Shown in pieces: positions 32,075 to 42,152 of a DNA stretch of 64,000 nucleotides (positions are counted from its first letter, which is position 1; each line of letters opens with the position of its first letter). Source of the DNA: Atlantibacter sp. RC6. Its GTDB lineage: Bacteria; Pseudomonadota; Gammaproteobacteria; Enterobacterales; Enterobacteriaceae. The DNA is taken from the NCBI RefSeq assembly GCF_014193285.1, contig NZ_JACHZE010000001.1:434001-498000 (forward strand). The letters are read 5' to 3'. The notes below the pieces were generated by a model. It was not told the DNA's origin. It made no database searches and saw only the letters and a program-made list of their open reading frames with translations. The position numbers and the translations under genes were made by a program.

Positions 32075-33152
32075 CGGTCTCCCTGCGGTGAAAATTTTCC
32101 TGAATCCGCTGATAGCGGCCAAGATTGATGGTTATGGTTTTGGGATGTGTGGCGGTGTTTGCCGCATTCAGCGGTCGCATCACCGCGGTGCGGCCCAGCT
32201 GTACCGCACCCGGTTTGGGCTGAGTGCTCAACGTCGCATCCGGTAGCAGGCGGCGGTCGACACACAGTTGCAGGCGGACATCGAGGCGCGAGCCAAGATA
32301 CACATGCAGCAGCGCCATCAGGTCCGTATGAAGCTCCCCGCCGGGCAACCAGCCCTGTACTTCCACCGGGTCGGTGGTGGTTATTCTCATCAGCACCTGG
32401 CTGTTGACGTCGGTGGCATAGTTGCCCATCACCGGTCGGCTGGACAGGGTGACGGGCTGGCGCACGCTCATGGTCAGCGGTGTCTTCAGCGGTACCCGGC
32501 GTTTGTCGTGGTGCCAGATTTTAGCCTGCGTGTTGGGCGCCAGCAGGCGCACCAGCGAGGCCATACCCTCCGCGGTGCGCCCTGGCAGTAGCATCACCGG
32601 AAGCAGCGCCAGAAAACGCGAAGCCGGTGCGGCAATACTGTCGGTGCAGCCGTCAATGCCGAGCCCAGCCAGCCCCAGCAGATACTGCGAGGTGTTATCC
32701 TTACCGCCCGCCTCAAAGGTCGCCGGGTAGGAATATTTTCGCCAGATGCGGTAGTACTGGGTAATTAACCGGTGGTTGAAGATATCGAGAAAATCTGTGG
32801 TCGCTTCGTACCCTTCCCTGCGCCGCGCGATGTCATCGATATAGTGCGTCGGCAGCGGTGACTCCACGCCGTACAGCCCCATAAAGGTGATACGCACCGT
32901 CGGCGGTAGATGCGGGTGTTCCGGCGGTTCAACGCCTTTGATTTCAGAAGCCGGAAAACCCATTCCCGAATGGGGACGGAAGCGCACCGGCTCATGCCGC
33001 ACCTGCCAGGTGCTGCCCATGACCGGTTTATCCGGCTGGCTCTGCTCCAGCAATTGGCAGAAACGGTAAAAGTTGATGTACGGCAGCCGGCTACCCAACT
33101 GCGCTATCAGCCTGGCAGGCGCGGACTGTGGTTCTCTTTCCACCGGATGCAT
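32049..33152 (-). CDS. tssG: T6SS baseplate protein TssG
   Basis: Baseplate wedge component (VasB/ImpH family) of 367 residues, partner of TssF. Family features are the N-terminal YINFYRFCQLLEQ, the VRFRPHSGMGFPASEI segment, FMGLYGVESPLPTHY and IFNHRLITQYYRIW. Its start overlaps the end of tssF by about 46 bases, indicating tight coupling to that gene. Confidence 0.93.
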   Translation of the reverse strand: MHPVEREPQSAPARLIAQLGSRLPYINFYRFCQLLEQSQPDKPVMGSTWQVRHEPVRFRPHSGMGFPASEIKGVEPPEHPHLPPTVRITFMGLYGVESPLPTHYIDDIARRREGYEATTDFLDIFNHRLITQYYRIWRKYSYPATFEAGGKDNTSQYLLGLAGLGIDGCTDSIAAPASRFLALLPVMLLPGRTAEGMASLVRLLAPNTQAKIWHHDKRRVPLKTPLTMSVRQPVTLSSRPVMGNYATDVNSQVLMRITTTDPVEVQGWLPGGELHTDLMALLHVYLGSRLDVRLQLCVDRRLLPDATLSTQPKPGAVQLGRTAVMRPLNAANTATHPKTITINLGRYQRIQENFHRRETDEDGDYRW

Positions 33153-34869
33153 TTTCCTTCTGGCTGAACGATAAGGGTGAGCTGATTAAACTGGTTCATG
33201 TCGGCATAGAGCGCGAAGAAGCGGTTGAGCATCTCACCAAACAGGTGGATATCTCCTTCCCCGGTAAAGCCGTTGCTGTCGAGGGTCACTTCAATATCCA
33301 GCCCCCGTAGCAGGAAGCCCTGTTCAAAACGCTGCAGGCGATGATGCTCAACATGCTGTATCGCCTCCAGGCGTCGGGTGTTCAGTTCATCTTCCTGCCA
33401 GTTATACAGCGCAAGCGTCCCGCGCAGCACTTCTGCGGTGCTCATCATATTAAGGAACCCCGACCCCAGATGACTCAGCACTCGCCAGTGGAAACGGTCT
33501 TCCGCCGGCGGGTAGACAGGCAGCGTGGGTTTACAAAGATTACGTACCGAAAGCCGGGTACTGACCACCTGTTCACAGCGGTCCAGTAGCGTGCTCTGCA
33601 ATGCCCGGCGTGGCAGTTGGCCGTTGGTGCCGGTGATTTGCAGCGACACGGCTTCGCGCTCAACAAGCCGGTCATCTTCCCACTGGTGGCCGCCGAGTAT
33701 CAGCCAGGTATCATACAGCCCGGTCACGCTGCGCTTCACGCGGGTGTGGTAATAACGCGGCGGGGCATGGCGGCGCATCATCCCGCCTTTATGGCGAAAA
33801 CTGCTGAACGGGACGTACTGTGCATCATTGGTGCGGTTTGATCCGGTGACCGAATCCACCGAATAAATTTCGGTGTGCCCGTCCTGCAGCCGTTTCGGGC
33901 GCAGCAGATATTCACTTCGAGCCCGGTGATGGTGAGCGGGTCCGCTTCGAGAGTAAACAGGTTAATCACCGGCACGCAGTGAAGACGAACTGCCTCATCA
34001 GTGACCGGAAGGTCTGACGGCCACTGCTGATTAAACACCACTTCAATGTCGAAATACGCCGCCCCGGCAGGTGGCGTAATGCCCTCCAGTCCGTGGAGGT
34101 GGACGAACATAAACTTGTCGCGGAAGGTAAAGTACTCCAGCAGCAACTGGTAGCCGCTGAAGGCGGTATCACCTTTTGGCCACAGGCTATCCTCCTCAGC
34201 AAAACCGCCGGGATAGAAATACCCGTCAAGACGAATACGGTCAGTCTGCCCGGGCAGGCGCATATACAATGCATCCTGGCGTTTGGTCAGCATCAGGTGT
34301 AGTTGTGTGCTGACTGGTGCCTCCGCCCCGAGATAAAGTGTCAGCCGACTGAGGTCGGCACTGGACCAGTCAGCCTGGCTGCTACAGGCCAGGCGCATCC
34401 GCAACAGCGATCGACCGTCAGGTTCGGTAGTCATTGTGATGTCCGACACGCTCAGGGGATTGAGCATCACGTCCTGCGTGGTACGGTAACGGCAGACGGT
34501 ATTCTTCGGCCCTGTCGGACGGGAGTACACCTCGAGGCCTGCGGGCACAACTTCCGCCATTTTCATGGCATGAAGGTTCGGTGTCAGCGCCACAACGCAA
34601 AGTGACGGGATGGTGCGTAGATAGTGTGGCCAGAGCATGCTGACCAGTCCTTCAGTCAGTTCCGGCAGATCGTCATCAATCTTTTCGCGTAGCCGTCCCA
34701 TTGAGAAGGCAAAGCCTTCAAACAGACGTTCAACGTAAGGGTCGGGGGTACCGGCCTTGTCCAGGTCGAGCATCGCGGCCCGCTCCGGGTGGGCCCGGGC
34801 AAATTCTTTCGCGGCTTCGCGCAGGTAGCGCATTTCCGCGTCGTAATAGCGCAGGGTTAAATCTTCCAT
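33107..34869 (-). pseudogene. tssF: T6SS baseplate gene tssF with a frameshift
   Basis: TssF is the central baseplate protein, usually around 590 residues. Here it is split. The first frame starts MEDLTLRYYDAEMRYLREAA at 34869 and is good TssF up to ITGLEV near 33915, then runs out of frame to a stop at 33778. The rest continues in another frame: EYLLRPKRLQDGHTEIYSVD then SVTGSNRTNDAQYVPF, to LIVQPEGKCIRW and the end at 33107. Both parts are well conserved and joined they give about 587 residues, so the net loss is one base (or four). It could be a true mutation or a sequencing error. Flanked by module A and tssG. Confidence 0.88.
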
Positions 34870-34922
34870 AAAAAGAATCACTCAGAATATAAATTTGAAT
34901 GCTCTTACCTTAGAAAGGTAAA

Positions 34923-35360
34923 TTATCTTACCACTTCTTCATTAGTGAGACTAATAGCCCTCACTTCTCCATTTGAAATTTCAAATCCAGTGGTTACTTT
35001 TCTAAACGGCTCATTAAAAGATATAGGAGTAAGAAAATACCTCGCAATATATTGCCCCTTCTCCGGTAGCGACCAGCGCTCAGGAGGAACACAGAGTTTT
35101 CCATCTATAATTTTAAAATCAGCTCCAAATATATATTTCCGTTTATTAGGCGGAATTTCTCTTGGAGATATACTAAGATCTGATAGTCGATAGTGCTCTG
35201 TATTAGGAACCCAAAAACATATATTTCCTCCAACCATACTGATCTTCGCTTCTTCTTCCGGAGAAATCCTGTCCCCTGAACCTGGGCAACCTGTAAGCGT
35301 TGACAAACAAATGCTGAAGATCAACAAACCATAGAGTAATTTATTATATTTCAATGCCAT
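34923..35360 (-). CDS. Putative immunity lipoprotein of module A
   Basis: A 145-residue lipoprotein with signal peptide and lipobox LTGC (acylated Cys25), then PGSGDRISPEEEAK. It resembles lipoproteins often annotated as periplasmic T6SS immunity proteins; I do not recognise a characterised member. Its start overlaps the end of the upstream HExxH gene by 10 bases, so the two are translationally coupled as expected for a toxin-immunity pair. A paralogue lies at 49794-50258. Composition is AT-rich compared with the tss genes. Confidence 0.72.
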   Translation of the reverse strand: MALKYNKLLYGLLIFSICLSTLTGCPGSGDRISPEEEAKISMVGGNICFWVPNTEHYRLSDLSISPREIPPNKRKYIFGADFKIIDGKLCVPPERWSLPEKGQYIARYFLTPISFNEPFRKVTTGFEISNGEVRAISLTNEEVVR

Positions 35361-35890
35361 GGAAACTCTCTTAGAACATGCCGATACTGTCTTCTGATCG
35401 CGGATTCACTAATGTCTCCGTCAAGTGTTACATCATGCGATCTTATTAAATTACACCACCCTCTATATCCTTCTCTTTTGAGCGTGAAGTTGTCAGCAAT
35501 AATCTGCGCCTGTTGTTCCATCGGATATTCCGATAAAAGTCGCCCATCAAGACGATATCGGTAACTAACATACCAACTGACTAAGCCTCGAAGAATAACA
35601 TTCATTCCTTTTTCGCGCTGCCAGATATGTACCATTTCATGAATAAAAAGATGTTGCATATCTGGAAGCGATTTAGAAAAATCATCACGATATAATGGAA
35701 AGCGGAAATAGATCTCTCCATTAGGTGTCATTGCTGTATGATCATCTTGCAAATTAAAGGGAAGATAACTGTCGCAATGAATCCACACTCGATGATATGG
35801 AACGGTTGACATAAATACCCATCTTGCCAACTCAATTTCTCCTGCGGTCAACCTCCGCAATGAGCCTTCTTGTTCCTGAGCTGTTTCCAT
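35351..35890 (-). CDS. Small HExxH metalloprotease-like putative T6SS effector, module A
   Basis: A 179-residue protein with a gluzincin-type zinc site: His84-Glu85-x-x-His88 (HEMVHIWQ) and a likely third ligand Glu125 in EYPMEQQAQIIADNF. The arrangement resembles DUF4157/minigluzincin-type peptidases. No signal peptide is visible, as expected for T6SS cargo. It lies between tssA and the immunity lipoprotein, which it overlaps. A close paralogue is at 50252-50815; the stretch HTAMTPNGEIYFR and the HExxH region are shared. Peptidase activity and target are inference. Confidence 0.7.
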   Translation of the reverse strand: METAQEQEGSLRRLTAGEIELARWVFMSTVPYHRVWIHCDSYLPFNLQDDHTAMTPNGEIYFRFPLYRDDFSKSLPDMQHLFIHEMVHIWQREKGMNVILRGLVSWYVSYRYRLDGRLLSEYPMEQQAQIIADNFTLKREGYRGWCNLIRSHDVTLDGDISESAIRRQYRHVLREFPWH

Positions 35891-35935
35891 TATTTTTCCT
35901 TACAGACGCTCGTTTTTTTACTTATTAAGTATGAT

Positions 35936-37531
35936 TTAACTGCAAAGAACCGCGGCTCGGGCAGGGTCAACAGTTATCAGTCTGGCCAGTAACTGATCCA
36001 TTTCCGGCGTAAGGCGTGCCTTATCAGCCTCACTGCGACCAGCTTTCAGTCTGAGGAGTTTCAGGTGGCGGGCGCGCACTTCAAACAGCAATTCCGGCTC
36101 CCAGTCTTCGAGGGTGACCTCACCAGCCCCTCTACCCAGTTCGGCAAACAGGTGCACAGCCAGTTCATTTTTACCGTACTGCTCGGCAATGCGCCCCATC
36201 ATCAGGCGCAGCAGCCACTTCTGACGTGAGGTGGTGACGCCCGGGCGGCTCTGCAACCAGTTCAGCGCCGCTTCCGGGCCATCACTGTCGGCCAACGCCA
36301 GGGCTTCCGGCTCCAGTGTGAGAATGTCATCGTTGCCGGCGGCGCTTTGTGTTGGAGAGGTGACATTGCCCCACCCACCCGTCGTATCCATCACGCTCTG
36401 CTGGATCCAGTTGGTCGTCACTTCATCGGCAAACGGCGTTCCGTCGCTGAATGCGAGGCTTTCCAGCCCGGCCAGACGGGAGAGCAAGCCTTTCAGATCG
36501 GCGGCGATGATGTCAGCTAACTTATCCTTGCCCAGTTTCAGCAGCGCCTGGTGGATATACCACTGCAAATCGAGCCACAGATGGTTGGCCCCGCGCGAGA
36601 ACAGGCTGTCGGCCTGCTCCAGCATTTCGCTCCAGCTTTGTTGCAGATAGAGCCGCTTGAGCAACGCGCGCTGATCGGGTTTCGGCGCTTCAATGCGGGT
36701 ACGGCCTTCACCGGTCAGGGCGGGCAACTGTTGCAGGGTGTCGTGGCGCACACTTTTCATCAGGTGATGTGCCGCCAGCCAGCCGTCGGGCTGCTCGCGC
36801 AAGTAGTCGCTGAGCGTGCGTGCTTGGGCCAGCAAATCCTGGCCGGAGCTGATACGCCCGATGGCCGGGGCATCGCTGTGGCTGGCCATCGCAGGTGTGT
36901 CACTGGTACTGGCGTTCTGCGGCACCACCGCATCCACGCCGCCCGCTTTCTGCAAACGGTTTTCCAGCGCGCCGTACAGCGCGTTAAGTTGCGGGCGGGT
37001 TTCATCAGGATTGTTTTCAGTGATCTGCGCTATCAGCAGCAGCGCACCCGCCGTCCGCATTGCCTCCTCCCTGACTACTTCCGGGTACAAGGTCAACGAA
37101 TCGGTCATGCGCGAACCGGCCAGCCACTCCAGCGCCGCCCTGCGGCTGCGGTCACGCTGCGGGTGCAGTTGTGGACCAAACCGCTCAAGGAGGCCCCCCA
37201 GCAGCTCAAGTCCTTCCGCCAGCCCCTGTTCACCCTCGCGGTGCAGCCTGGCCCAGCAGTACCAGGTCGCCACGCGGATATCTTTCGCCGTGGTGGTTAG
37301 TATCTTTTCTGCAAGCTGGCAAATCAGCTCTGTGTTTGCACCGGTGAGCTTATTAATTTCCTCGCGTATCTGCTGGAAGTCATCGTCATAGCCCGGGTCG
37401 TCACCCACAGGTGACGGGCCGGACAGCGGCTGTAACCAGCTTTCCCACTGCGCCAGCTGTTCGCGGGTGGCGGCAGCCAGCGTTTCCTCTTCGGCCTGGC
37501 AGGCACTGAGCAGGGTATTAAGTGTGCTCAT
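35936..37531 (-). CDS. tssA: T6SS cap/priming protein TssA
   Basis: A 531-residue TssA (ImpA family) protein that primes baseplate and sheath polymerisation. The N-terminal ImpA domain includes the ISGPSPVGDDP-type motif (LSGPSPVGDDPGYDDDFQQI, about 36-55), followed by KDIRVATWYCWARLHREG, then a helical middle and a C-terminal region (LEDWEPELLFEVRARHLKLL). Its ATG shares a base with the tssM stop (TGATG), so it is coupled to tssM. Confidence 0.92.
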   Translation of the reverse strand: MSTLNTLLSACQAEEETLAAATREQLAQWESWLQPLSGPSPVGDDPGYDDDFQQIREEINKLTGANTELICQLAEKILTTTAKDIRVATWYCWARLHREGEQGLAEGLELLGGLLERFGPQLHPQRDRSRRAALEWLAGSRMTDSLTLYPEVVREEAMRTAGALLLIAQITENNPDETRPQLNALYGALENRLQKAGGVDAVVPQNASTSDTPAMASHSDAPAIGRISSGQDLLAQARTLSDYLREQPDGWLAAHHLMKSVRHDTLQQLPALTGEGRTRIEAPKPDQRALLKRLYLQQSWSEMLEQADSLFSRGANHLWLDLQWYIHQALLKLGKDKLADIIAADLKGLLSRLAGLESLAFSDGTPFADEVTTNWIQQSVMDTTGGWGNVTSPTQSAAGNDDILTLEPEALALADSDGPEAALNWLQSRPGVTTSRQKWLLRLMMGRIAEQYGKNELAVHLFAELGRGAGEVTLEDWEPELLFEVRARHLKLLRLKAGRSEADKARLTPEMDQLLARLITVDPARAAVLCS

Positions 37532-40500
37532 CAGTCATCCTCCCCATCATCATTGCCTGCGCTGGCAGTCTGGTCCGAGGGCGCCATGCTACTGAAGATG
37601 GTTTCAGGCAGGCGGAAATTACGCAGCTTCAGCAGTGCCAACGGCCCTTCTCCCGCTTCGGTACGCAGGGTGTAATTGAGCGTGCGACCATCTGGTGCCT
37701 TCCAGCTCAGGCTGTAACTGCTGTCAACGCCCGGGTAAGCACTGACGGCGGCGCTATCCAACAGGCGTATCCACCCCCAAGCTCCCGGGATATCCGCATA
37801 TTGACGGGTTCCTGCCTGAGTACTTATCCAGCTCAGGTTCGCACCGGGCGCTTCGGTATCCGCAGGCCAGGTGAAGCGCTTCCACGTCGGCAGTTGATTA
37901 ACGTAGGTCAGTTTCTGGCTGTCGATAATCATGTCGGTTTGCATCACGCCATCGGCGGTGCCCGGGCGCAGTTCGAAGTTCATCCCGGCATTGCCTTCGG
38001 TGAAGGCGACATCCGAGATATGGCTCAGGGTATTGATGGCATTGAGGAACGCTGGGTTAAAGGCCAGTCCCTGCGAGTTGATGCTGTCCGGCACCCAGTG
38101 GTTGCCTTCCTTGTGCAGTACGCCCTTGAGGCGGGTCTGCAGGAACTGGGCGATACGCCCGGAATCGGCATTGAGGTATTTTGCGAGCAGCGGCAGAGAG
38201 ACATCGCTGCTGGACTCGTTGAACGGATAGCGCCCGCCAAAGGCACTGTTCCACTCGCTGACTACCGCCTGTTGCCACTGGCTGTTAAGGCTTTCCGCCG
38301 CCGGGGTCAGCACCTGCTGCCAGGCCTGTTCCATCGGGGTTACAAACACGGCCCGGCCAAAACCGCTCCACTCCTGGCCGAGCCCGGCGGCAATCAGACT
38401 GCCGTAATCGCGGGTTTCGGTGAGGTCCACGGCTTTGCCCTGGAATACAGTCTGGGCAATGGTCTGCGTCATCGCCTGCGGGTCGGCGGCATTGGTCACC
38501 TGCTGCAGGCGCAGACGCACCTGCGTCACCCGGGTCAGGTACGACTGCAGGCTCTGGGCATCGGTTCCGGTACGGCTTTTGTCCATCAGCGCCAGCACCG
38601 GACCAAAGGTCGCATCCAGCGGACCGTGGGCGCCAGCGCTCTGGTCGATGGCGTCTTTATTATCACTGCTCAGCAAATTTTTCGCCGATTTCACCAGTGA
38701 ATCTGAAATCGCCTCCCCGGTCTGCCCGGTGCGCCCCTGCACGTTCAGGGTATTCATCAGCGCCACCAGGGGTGACTGGCGCACGTCGGCCATCAGAGTC
38801 AACTGGTCAATGGAATCCGACAGCGTGTCGGCCTGATTCCAGCGCAGGCTGTTGAGGAATTCCAGCCATGCGCCGCCAAAGTCGGCAAAGTAGCGCTCCG
38901 TCAGGCGATTTTGTAGCGCTTCCGGGGAGATGTCGTCCTGCTTACTAACCGGACGCCTGCTGTCCGTGAGCACCCAGTCCAGCTCATCCCGGCGCGCTTT
39001 CACAACGTCTTCGATGGCGGGCTGCACCGCCTGCTCCCAGGCCTGGCGGGTGAACATCCCCGGCACGATTTCGGCGGTAGTGAACAGTCGTGACGCATCG
39101 GTATCGCCGGTCATGTCCTCAAGACGCATATCGACATAAAGGTGCGCCACCCGGGAGAGCATCTTCTGGTAGAGGGTCGATTCGCTGTTGCGAACGCCCA
39201 TCAGGCGAACCAGCAGGGAACGCGCCTGGCTGACCATGTTCTCATCATCAGCCAGCTTCCACTGCGGATGCGTGACCAGCTGCGCGCCATAGAACGACAG
39301 CAGTGACGGGGCCATGCCCTGCCAGACGCCGTCCTTCACGCCGTCACGCTTCGGCCAGTCGCGCAGCAGCGCAGCGCTGAACCAGGCGGCATTCATATGT
39401 TCCGGGCGCGCCAGCATCAGCCAGAGCTTCAGTTGGTCATAGGCGTTTTTTGCCATCTGCTCGCGCAGCGGACTGTCCGGCGGCAGCGCATTAAAGGCAT
39501 TAAGCTGCGTCTGCAGGTGGTCCGCGGCTGCATCACGCAGTAACGGTAAGGCGCTGTCCTGGTAACGTGGCCAGAGTGCCGCCAGCAGCGCAGTGTTCTG
39601 ACTCAGCCCGGCCTGTTCATACCAGGGCACGCCGTGCTCTGAACGGTACTGCAGACGTGCCAGGGTTTTCTGAAGTTCCGACAGGGCGTGCAGACGCTGT
39701 TCCAGAGGCTGGTTCTGCCGGGCGGCAAGTGCGGCCTGGGCATTCGCGTCGTTAATCTGACTGCGGTTGGCGACATACGCGATGCCCATCCATGCGGCCT
39801 GGCCCACCATCATAAGCGCAACAACCGACGCCAACACTTTGCGCCATGGAACGCCCGGTTTGTGCGGACGCAGAGCCGCAGGCAGCAACCGAACGGACTC
39901 AGGCAGGACATCCCAGCGCTTATCCATGCCCCAGTGGTGCGGCACGGTACGCTCGGCACAGGCAGAAGGCTGGCTGAACACCACACCGGCCAGCGGCAGC
40001 GGTCGGTACGGATTGAGCATCACCGACAGCGGCGCGGTCATGCTCTGTGGTTCGCGGATAAGCTGGTCGGCAAGCGTCAGTAAAAAGTTATGCTTCGCTT
40101 CACCACAGGTCTGTTGCAGCCCCTGTGAGGTCAGTTGCGGCGTGAGGGCAGCGAGTTGCTCTGCCAGTCCCTCAGTACGACATCCGGCGGGCAGCAGGCA
40201 GCCTGTGGCCTGCACAATGCGCCCTTCCGTCTTTCCGGCACGCGGGTGCAGGGACCAGACGTACAGCGGGAGTGTCCAGCCCAGCTTTTTCATACGATTG
40301 CTGATGGCATGAGACAGGGAATCCATGGCGCTTTCAGACGGTACCGGCAACGCCTGTTCCAGCCCTGGCGCTGAGAGCTGGTCAAAGGCCGAGGTGACCC
40401 ACACCAGACCATCCACCGGACGGCGGCGCAGTTTGCGCAGCGCGGTCAGCCAGGCGCTGTCGGCGGGCGTGTTGAGGTCGCCGCCCCACAGCAACAGCGT

Positions 40501-40947
40501 GCCGCGGTCTTCCTGCCAGAGCTTGTCCGTCAGGCCCGGGGTCAGTTGCTCCACCTCAGCGGTGGTTCCGGTTATCAGCAGGATGCGTGTTTTACTGCCC
40601 CAGCGTCGACCGTAGAGGTTGCGCATGGCGAGGCGGATGATTTTGACTGTTTCGTCGTATTTTTCCTGGTCAGCACGCGATGCTTTTTCTTGCCGAAGGT
40701 TTTTTCCCGATAATTCCCGAAGTTGCTGAATAAAGCTCAAAGCAATAAACCATTGCCACAACCGGACAAATAAATCATCGCAGAGCAAAATGAACAAACA
40801 CAAACCGGCAACAGCCAACGAAGTCGTTAGTTTATTCTCAGTGGTACGAAGATGAACGAAGGGATTTTCAGTCCAGATTAATGCCCCTCCTGTAGCCGCA
40901 ATAATTAGGATGAGCAACCAGGTACTGAGGCGTTTTTTCTTTTTCAC
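37531..40947 (-). CDS. tssM: T6SS inner-membrane protein TssM (IcmF family)
   Basis: Inner-membrane anchor of the TssJLM complex, 1138 residues. Membrane segments lie at about 8-25, 43-60 and 370-395; the long periplasmic domain ends with the TssJ-binding beta-domain (FELRPGTADGVMQTDMIID, and PWKRFTWPADTEAPGANL-like region). At the usual nucleotide-binding position near residue 125 there is ITGTTAEVEQLTPGL instead of a Walker A GxxxxGKT/S, so this is an IcmF protein without a functional P-loop. The short N-terminus is typical of the family. Confidence 0.94.
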   Translation of the reverse strand: MKKKKRLSTWLLILIIAATGGALIWTENPFVHLRTTENKLTTSLAVAGLCLFILLCDDLFVRLWQWFIALSFIQQLRELSGKNLRQEKASRADQEKYDETVKIIRLAMRNLYGRRWGSKTRILLITGTTAEVEQLTPGLTDKLWQEDRGTLLLWGGDLNTPADSAWLTALRKLRRRPVDGLVWVTSAFDQLSAPGLEQALPVPSESAMDSLSHAISNRMKKLGWTLPLYVWSLHPRAGKTEGRIVQATGCLLPAGCRTEGLAEQLAALTPQLTSQGLQQTCGEAKHNFLLTLADQLIREPQSMTAPLSVMLNPYRPLPLAGVVFSQPSACAERTVPHHWGMDKRWDVLPESVRLLPAALRPHKPGVPWRKVLASVVALMMVGQAAWMGIAYVANRSQINDANAQAALAARQNQPLEQRLHALSELQKTLARLQYRSEHGVPWYEQAGLSQNTALLAALWPRYQDSALPLLRDAAADHLQTQLNAFNALPPDSPLREQMAKNAYDQLKLWLMLARPEHMNAAWFSAALLRDWPKRDGVKDGVWQGMAPSLLSFYGAQLVTHPQWKLADDENMVSQARSLLVRLMGVRNSESTLYQKMLSRVAHLYVDMRLEDMTGDTDASRLFTTAEIVPGMFTRQAWEQAVQPAIEDVVKARRDELDWVLTDSRRPVSKQDDISPEALQNRLTERYFADFGGAWLEFLNSLRWNQADTLSDSIDQLTLMADVRQSPLVALMNTLNVQGRTGQTGEAISDSLVKSAKNLLSSDNKDAIDQSAGAHGPLDATFGPVLALMDKSRTGTDAQSLQSYLTRVTQVRLRLQQVTNAADPQAMTQTIAQTVFQGKAVDLTETRDYGSLIAAGLGQEWSGFGRAVFVTPMEQAWQQVLTPAAESLNSQWQQAVVSEWNSAFGGRYPFNESSSDVSLPLLAKYLNADSGRIAQFLQTRLKGVLHKEGNHWVPDSINSQGLAFNPAFLNAINTLSHISDVAFTEGNAGMNFELRPGTADGVMQTDMIIDSQKLTYVNQLPTWKRFTWPADTEAPGANLSWISTQAGTRQYADIPGAWGWIRLLDSAAVSAYPGVDSSYSLSWKAPDGRTLNYTLRTEAGEGPLALLKLRNFRLPETIFSSMAPSDQTASAGNDDGEDD

Positions 40948-40968
40948 ATCACGATCCTTTGCGTAGCA

Positions 40969-42150
40969 TTATGCAGGATGGACAACAGCCAGTTGAGTGG
41001 TTTGATCACCAATCATTAGCCATTGCGGCATTCCCGAATTTACGGCATGTTCACAAGCGCAAATCAGAGTGATATTGGCGACCGCGGCCGCTGGCCTGCC
41101 AAAAGCATCATCCAGAACCTGCTCACCTTTTTTAGCAGATAAAAATCCTGACTTATCCATCACCTGAAGAACAGATGCCAGCGCATCGCTTTTCACCTGC
41201 GTACGCCAGAAATACCAAGGTGATCCTACGGTTACGTCTCCCCAATTCGCCGCATCTGCAACAGCATCTTCGGCATCCCTGACCACAACCGGGCGGTGTA
41301 TCCACATTTGCGGCTTGATATGTTGCCGCTTCAGCCATGCGGGAGAAGCCAGTAACAGGGCGGATACTGATTCGGCCTGCCTGTCACGGGCCAGCAGAAA
41401 TAAATTAATTTCAACGGAAAGGAATAGCGTGTCATCGCGCCTGTCGAGCCATTCGTCAAGCCACATTAATCCATCGTTTTCAGTGCTGATGCTGAAATCG
41501 CTAATAGCGTATGTCTCAGGAAAAGTCCTCTGCCAGATCGTGATAATATACTCATCATTCAACACGCCATCATGGCGAAGGCGAACAACAAGCTTGCCGG
41601 TGAATTGTGCCAGTTCGCTATGTAACTGCCGGATGACATTGCCCAAAACCGCTTCAAGCCGTGACTGATGTTCTGCTTCATTAGATATTTTTAATGCCGG
41701 AGAGAGTGAGGCCGAAATCAATACAGACTGCAGGGCTTGGGAGTAATGTGACTGAAGCACATTGGCTCCCTGTAAAATTGCGGCAGCGAGTTTGTTGCTG
41801 GCGACTGGCGTAGTGTAACTTATTCCAAGTACACCAAGGGCTTGCCGACCCAGTGATACCTGCTCGTCATACTGCGTTTGATGTAAATGGTTCCACCACA
41901 TGACGCGATCGCGTTCATTTTCATAGTGCCGCAACCTGACAATATAGCCAGCCAGCCCTGCTGAAAAAGGAACGAGCAGCATACAGAACCAGAACCAAGT
42001 GGAATGTGTGGTCAATCCTTTTGGCCAAAGAGTGAGCACCAGTACGGCTCCTGCCACTCCTATCAGGGCAATCACGAGAAACCAGCGAGACCTGTCGGGA
42101 GGAACAGGTAAGGGCTCTGCCTTCGGGATCTGTTTGAGATCAACTGGCAT
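40969..42150 (-). CDS. Uncharacterised T6SS-cluster inner-membrane protein (393 aa)
   Basis: Not recognised beyond being found next to tssM in enterobacterial T6SS clusters. Two adjacent membrane segments lie at about 22-44 (WFLVIALIGVAGAVLVLTLW) and 51-72 (WFWFCMLLVPFSAGLAGYIV); the remaining 320 residues form a soluble domain with no known motif. It is the gene directly upstream of tssM (21-base gap), and starts 2 bases after the PAAR stop. A structural or accessory role, rather than effector role, is suggested by position. Confidence 0.7.
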   Translation of the reverse strand: MPVDLKQIPKAEPLPVPPDRSRWFLVIALIGVAGAVLVLTLWPKGLTTHSTWFWFCMLLVPFSAGLAGYIVRLRHYENERDRVMWWNHLHQTQYDEQVSLGRQALGVLGISYTTPVASNKLAAAILQGANVLQSHYSQALQSVLISASLSPALKISNEAEHQSRLEAVLGNVIRQLHSELAQFTGKLVVRLRHDGVLNDEYIITIWQRTFPETYAISDFSISTENDGLMWLDEWLDRRDDTLFLSVEINLFLLARDRQAESVSALLLASPAWLKRQHIKPQMWIHRPVVVRDAEDAVADAANWGDVTVGSPWYFWRTQVKSDALASVLQVMDKSGFLSAKKGEQVLDDAFGRPAAAVANITLICACEHAVNSGMPQWLMIGDQTTQLAVVHPA

Positions 42151-42152
42151 AA

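Noticed and set aside
35351-35890. Possibility that the HExxH proteins are housekeeping proteases
   Set aside because: Two copies occur only within the T6SS, each coupled to a lipoprotein; still recorded as putative because activity is unproven.
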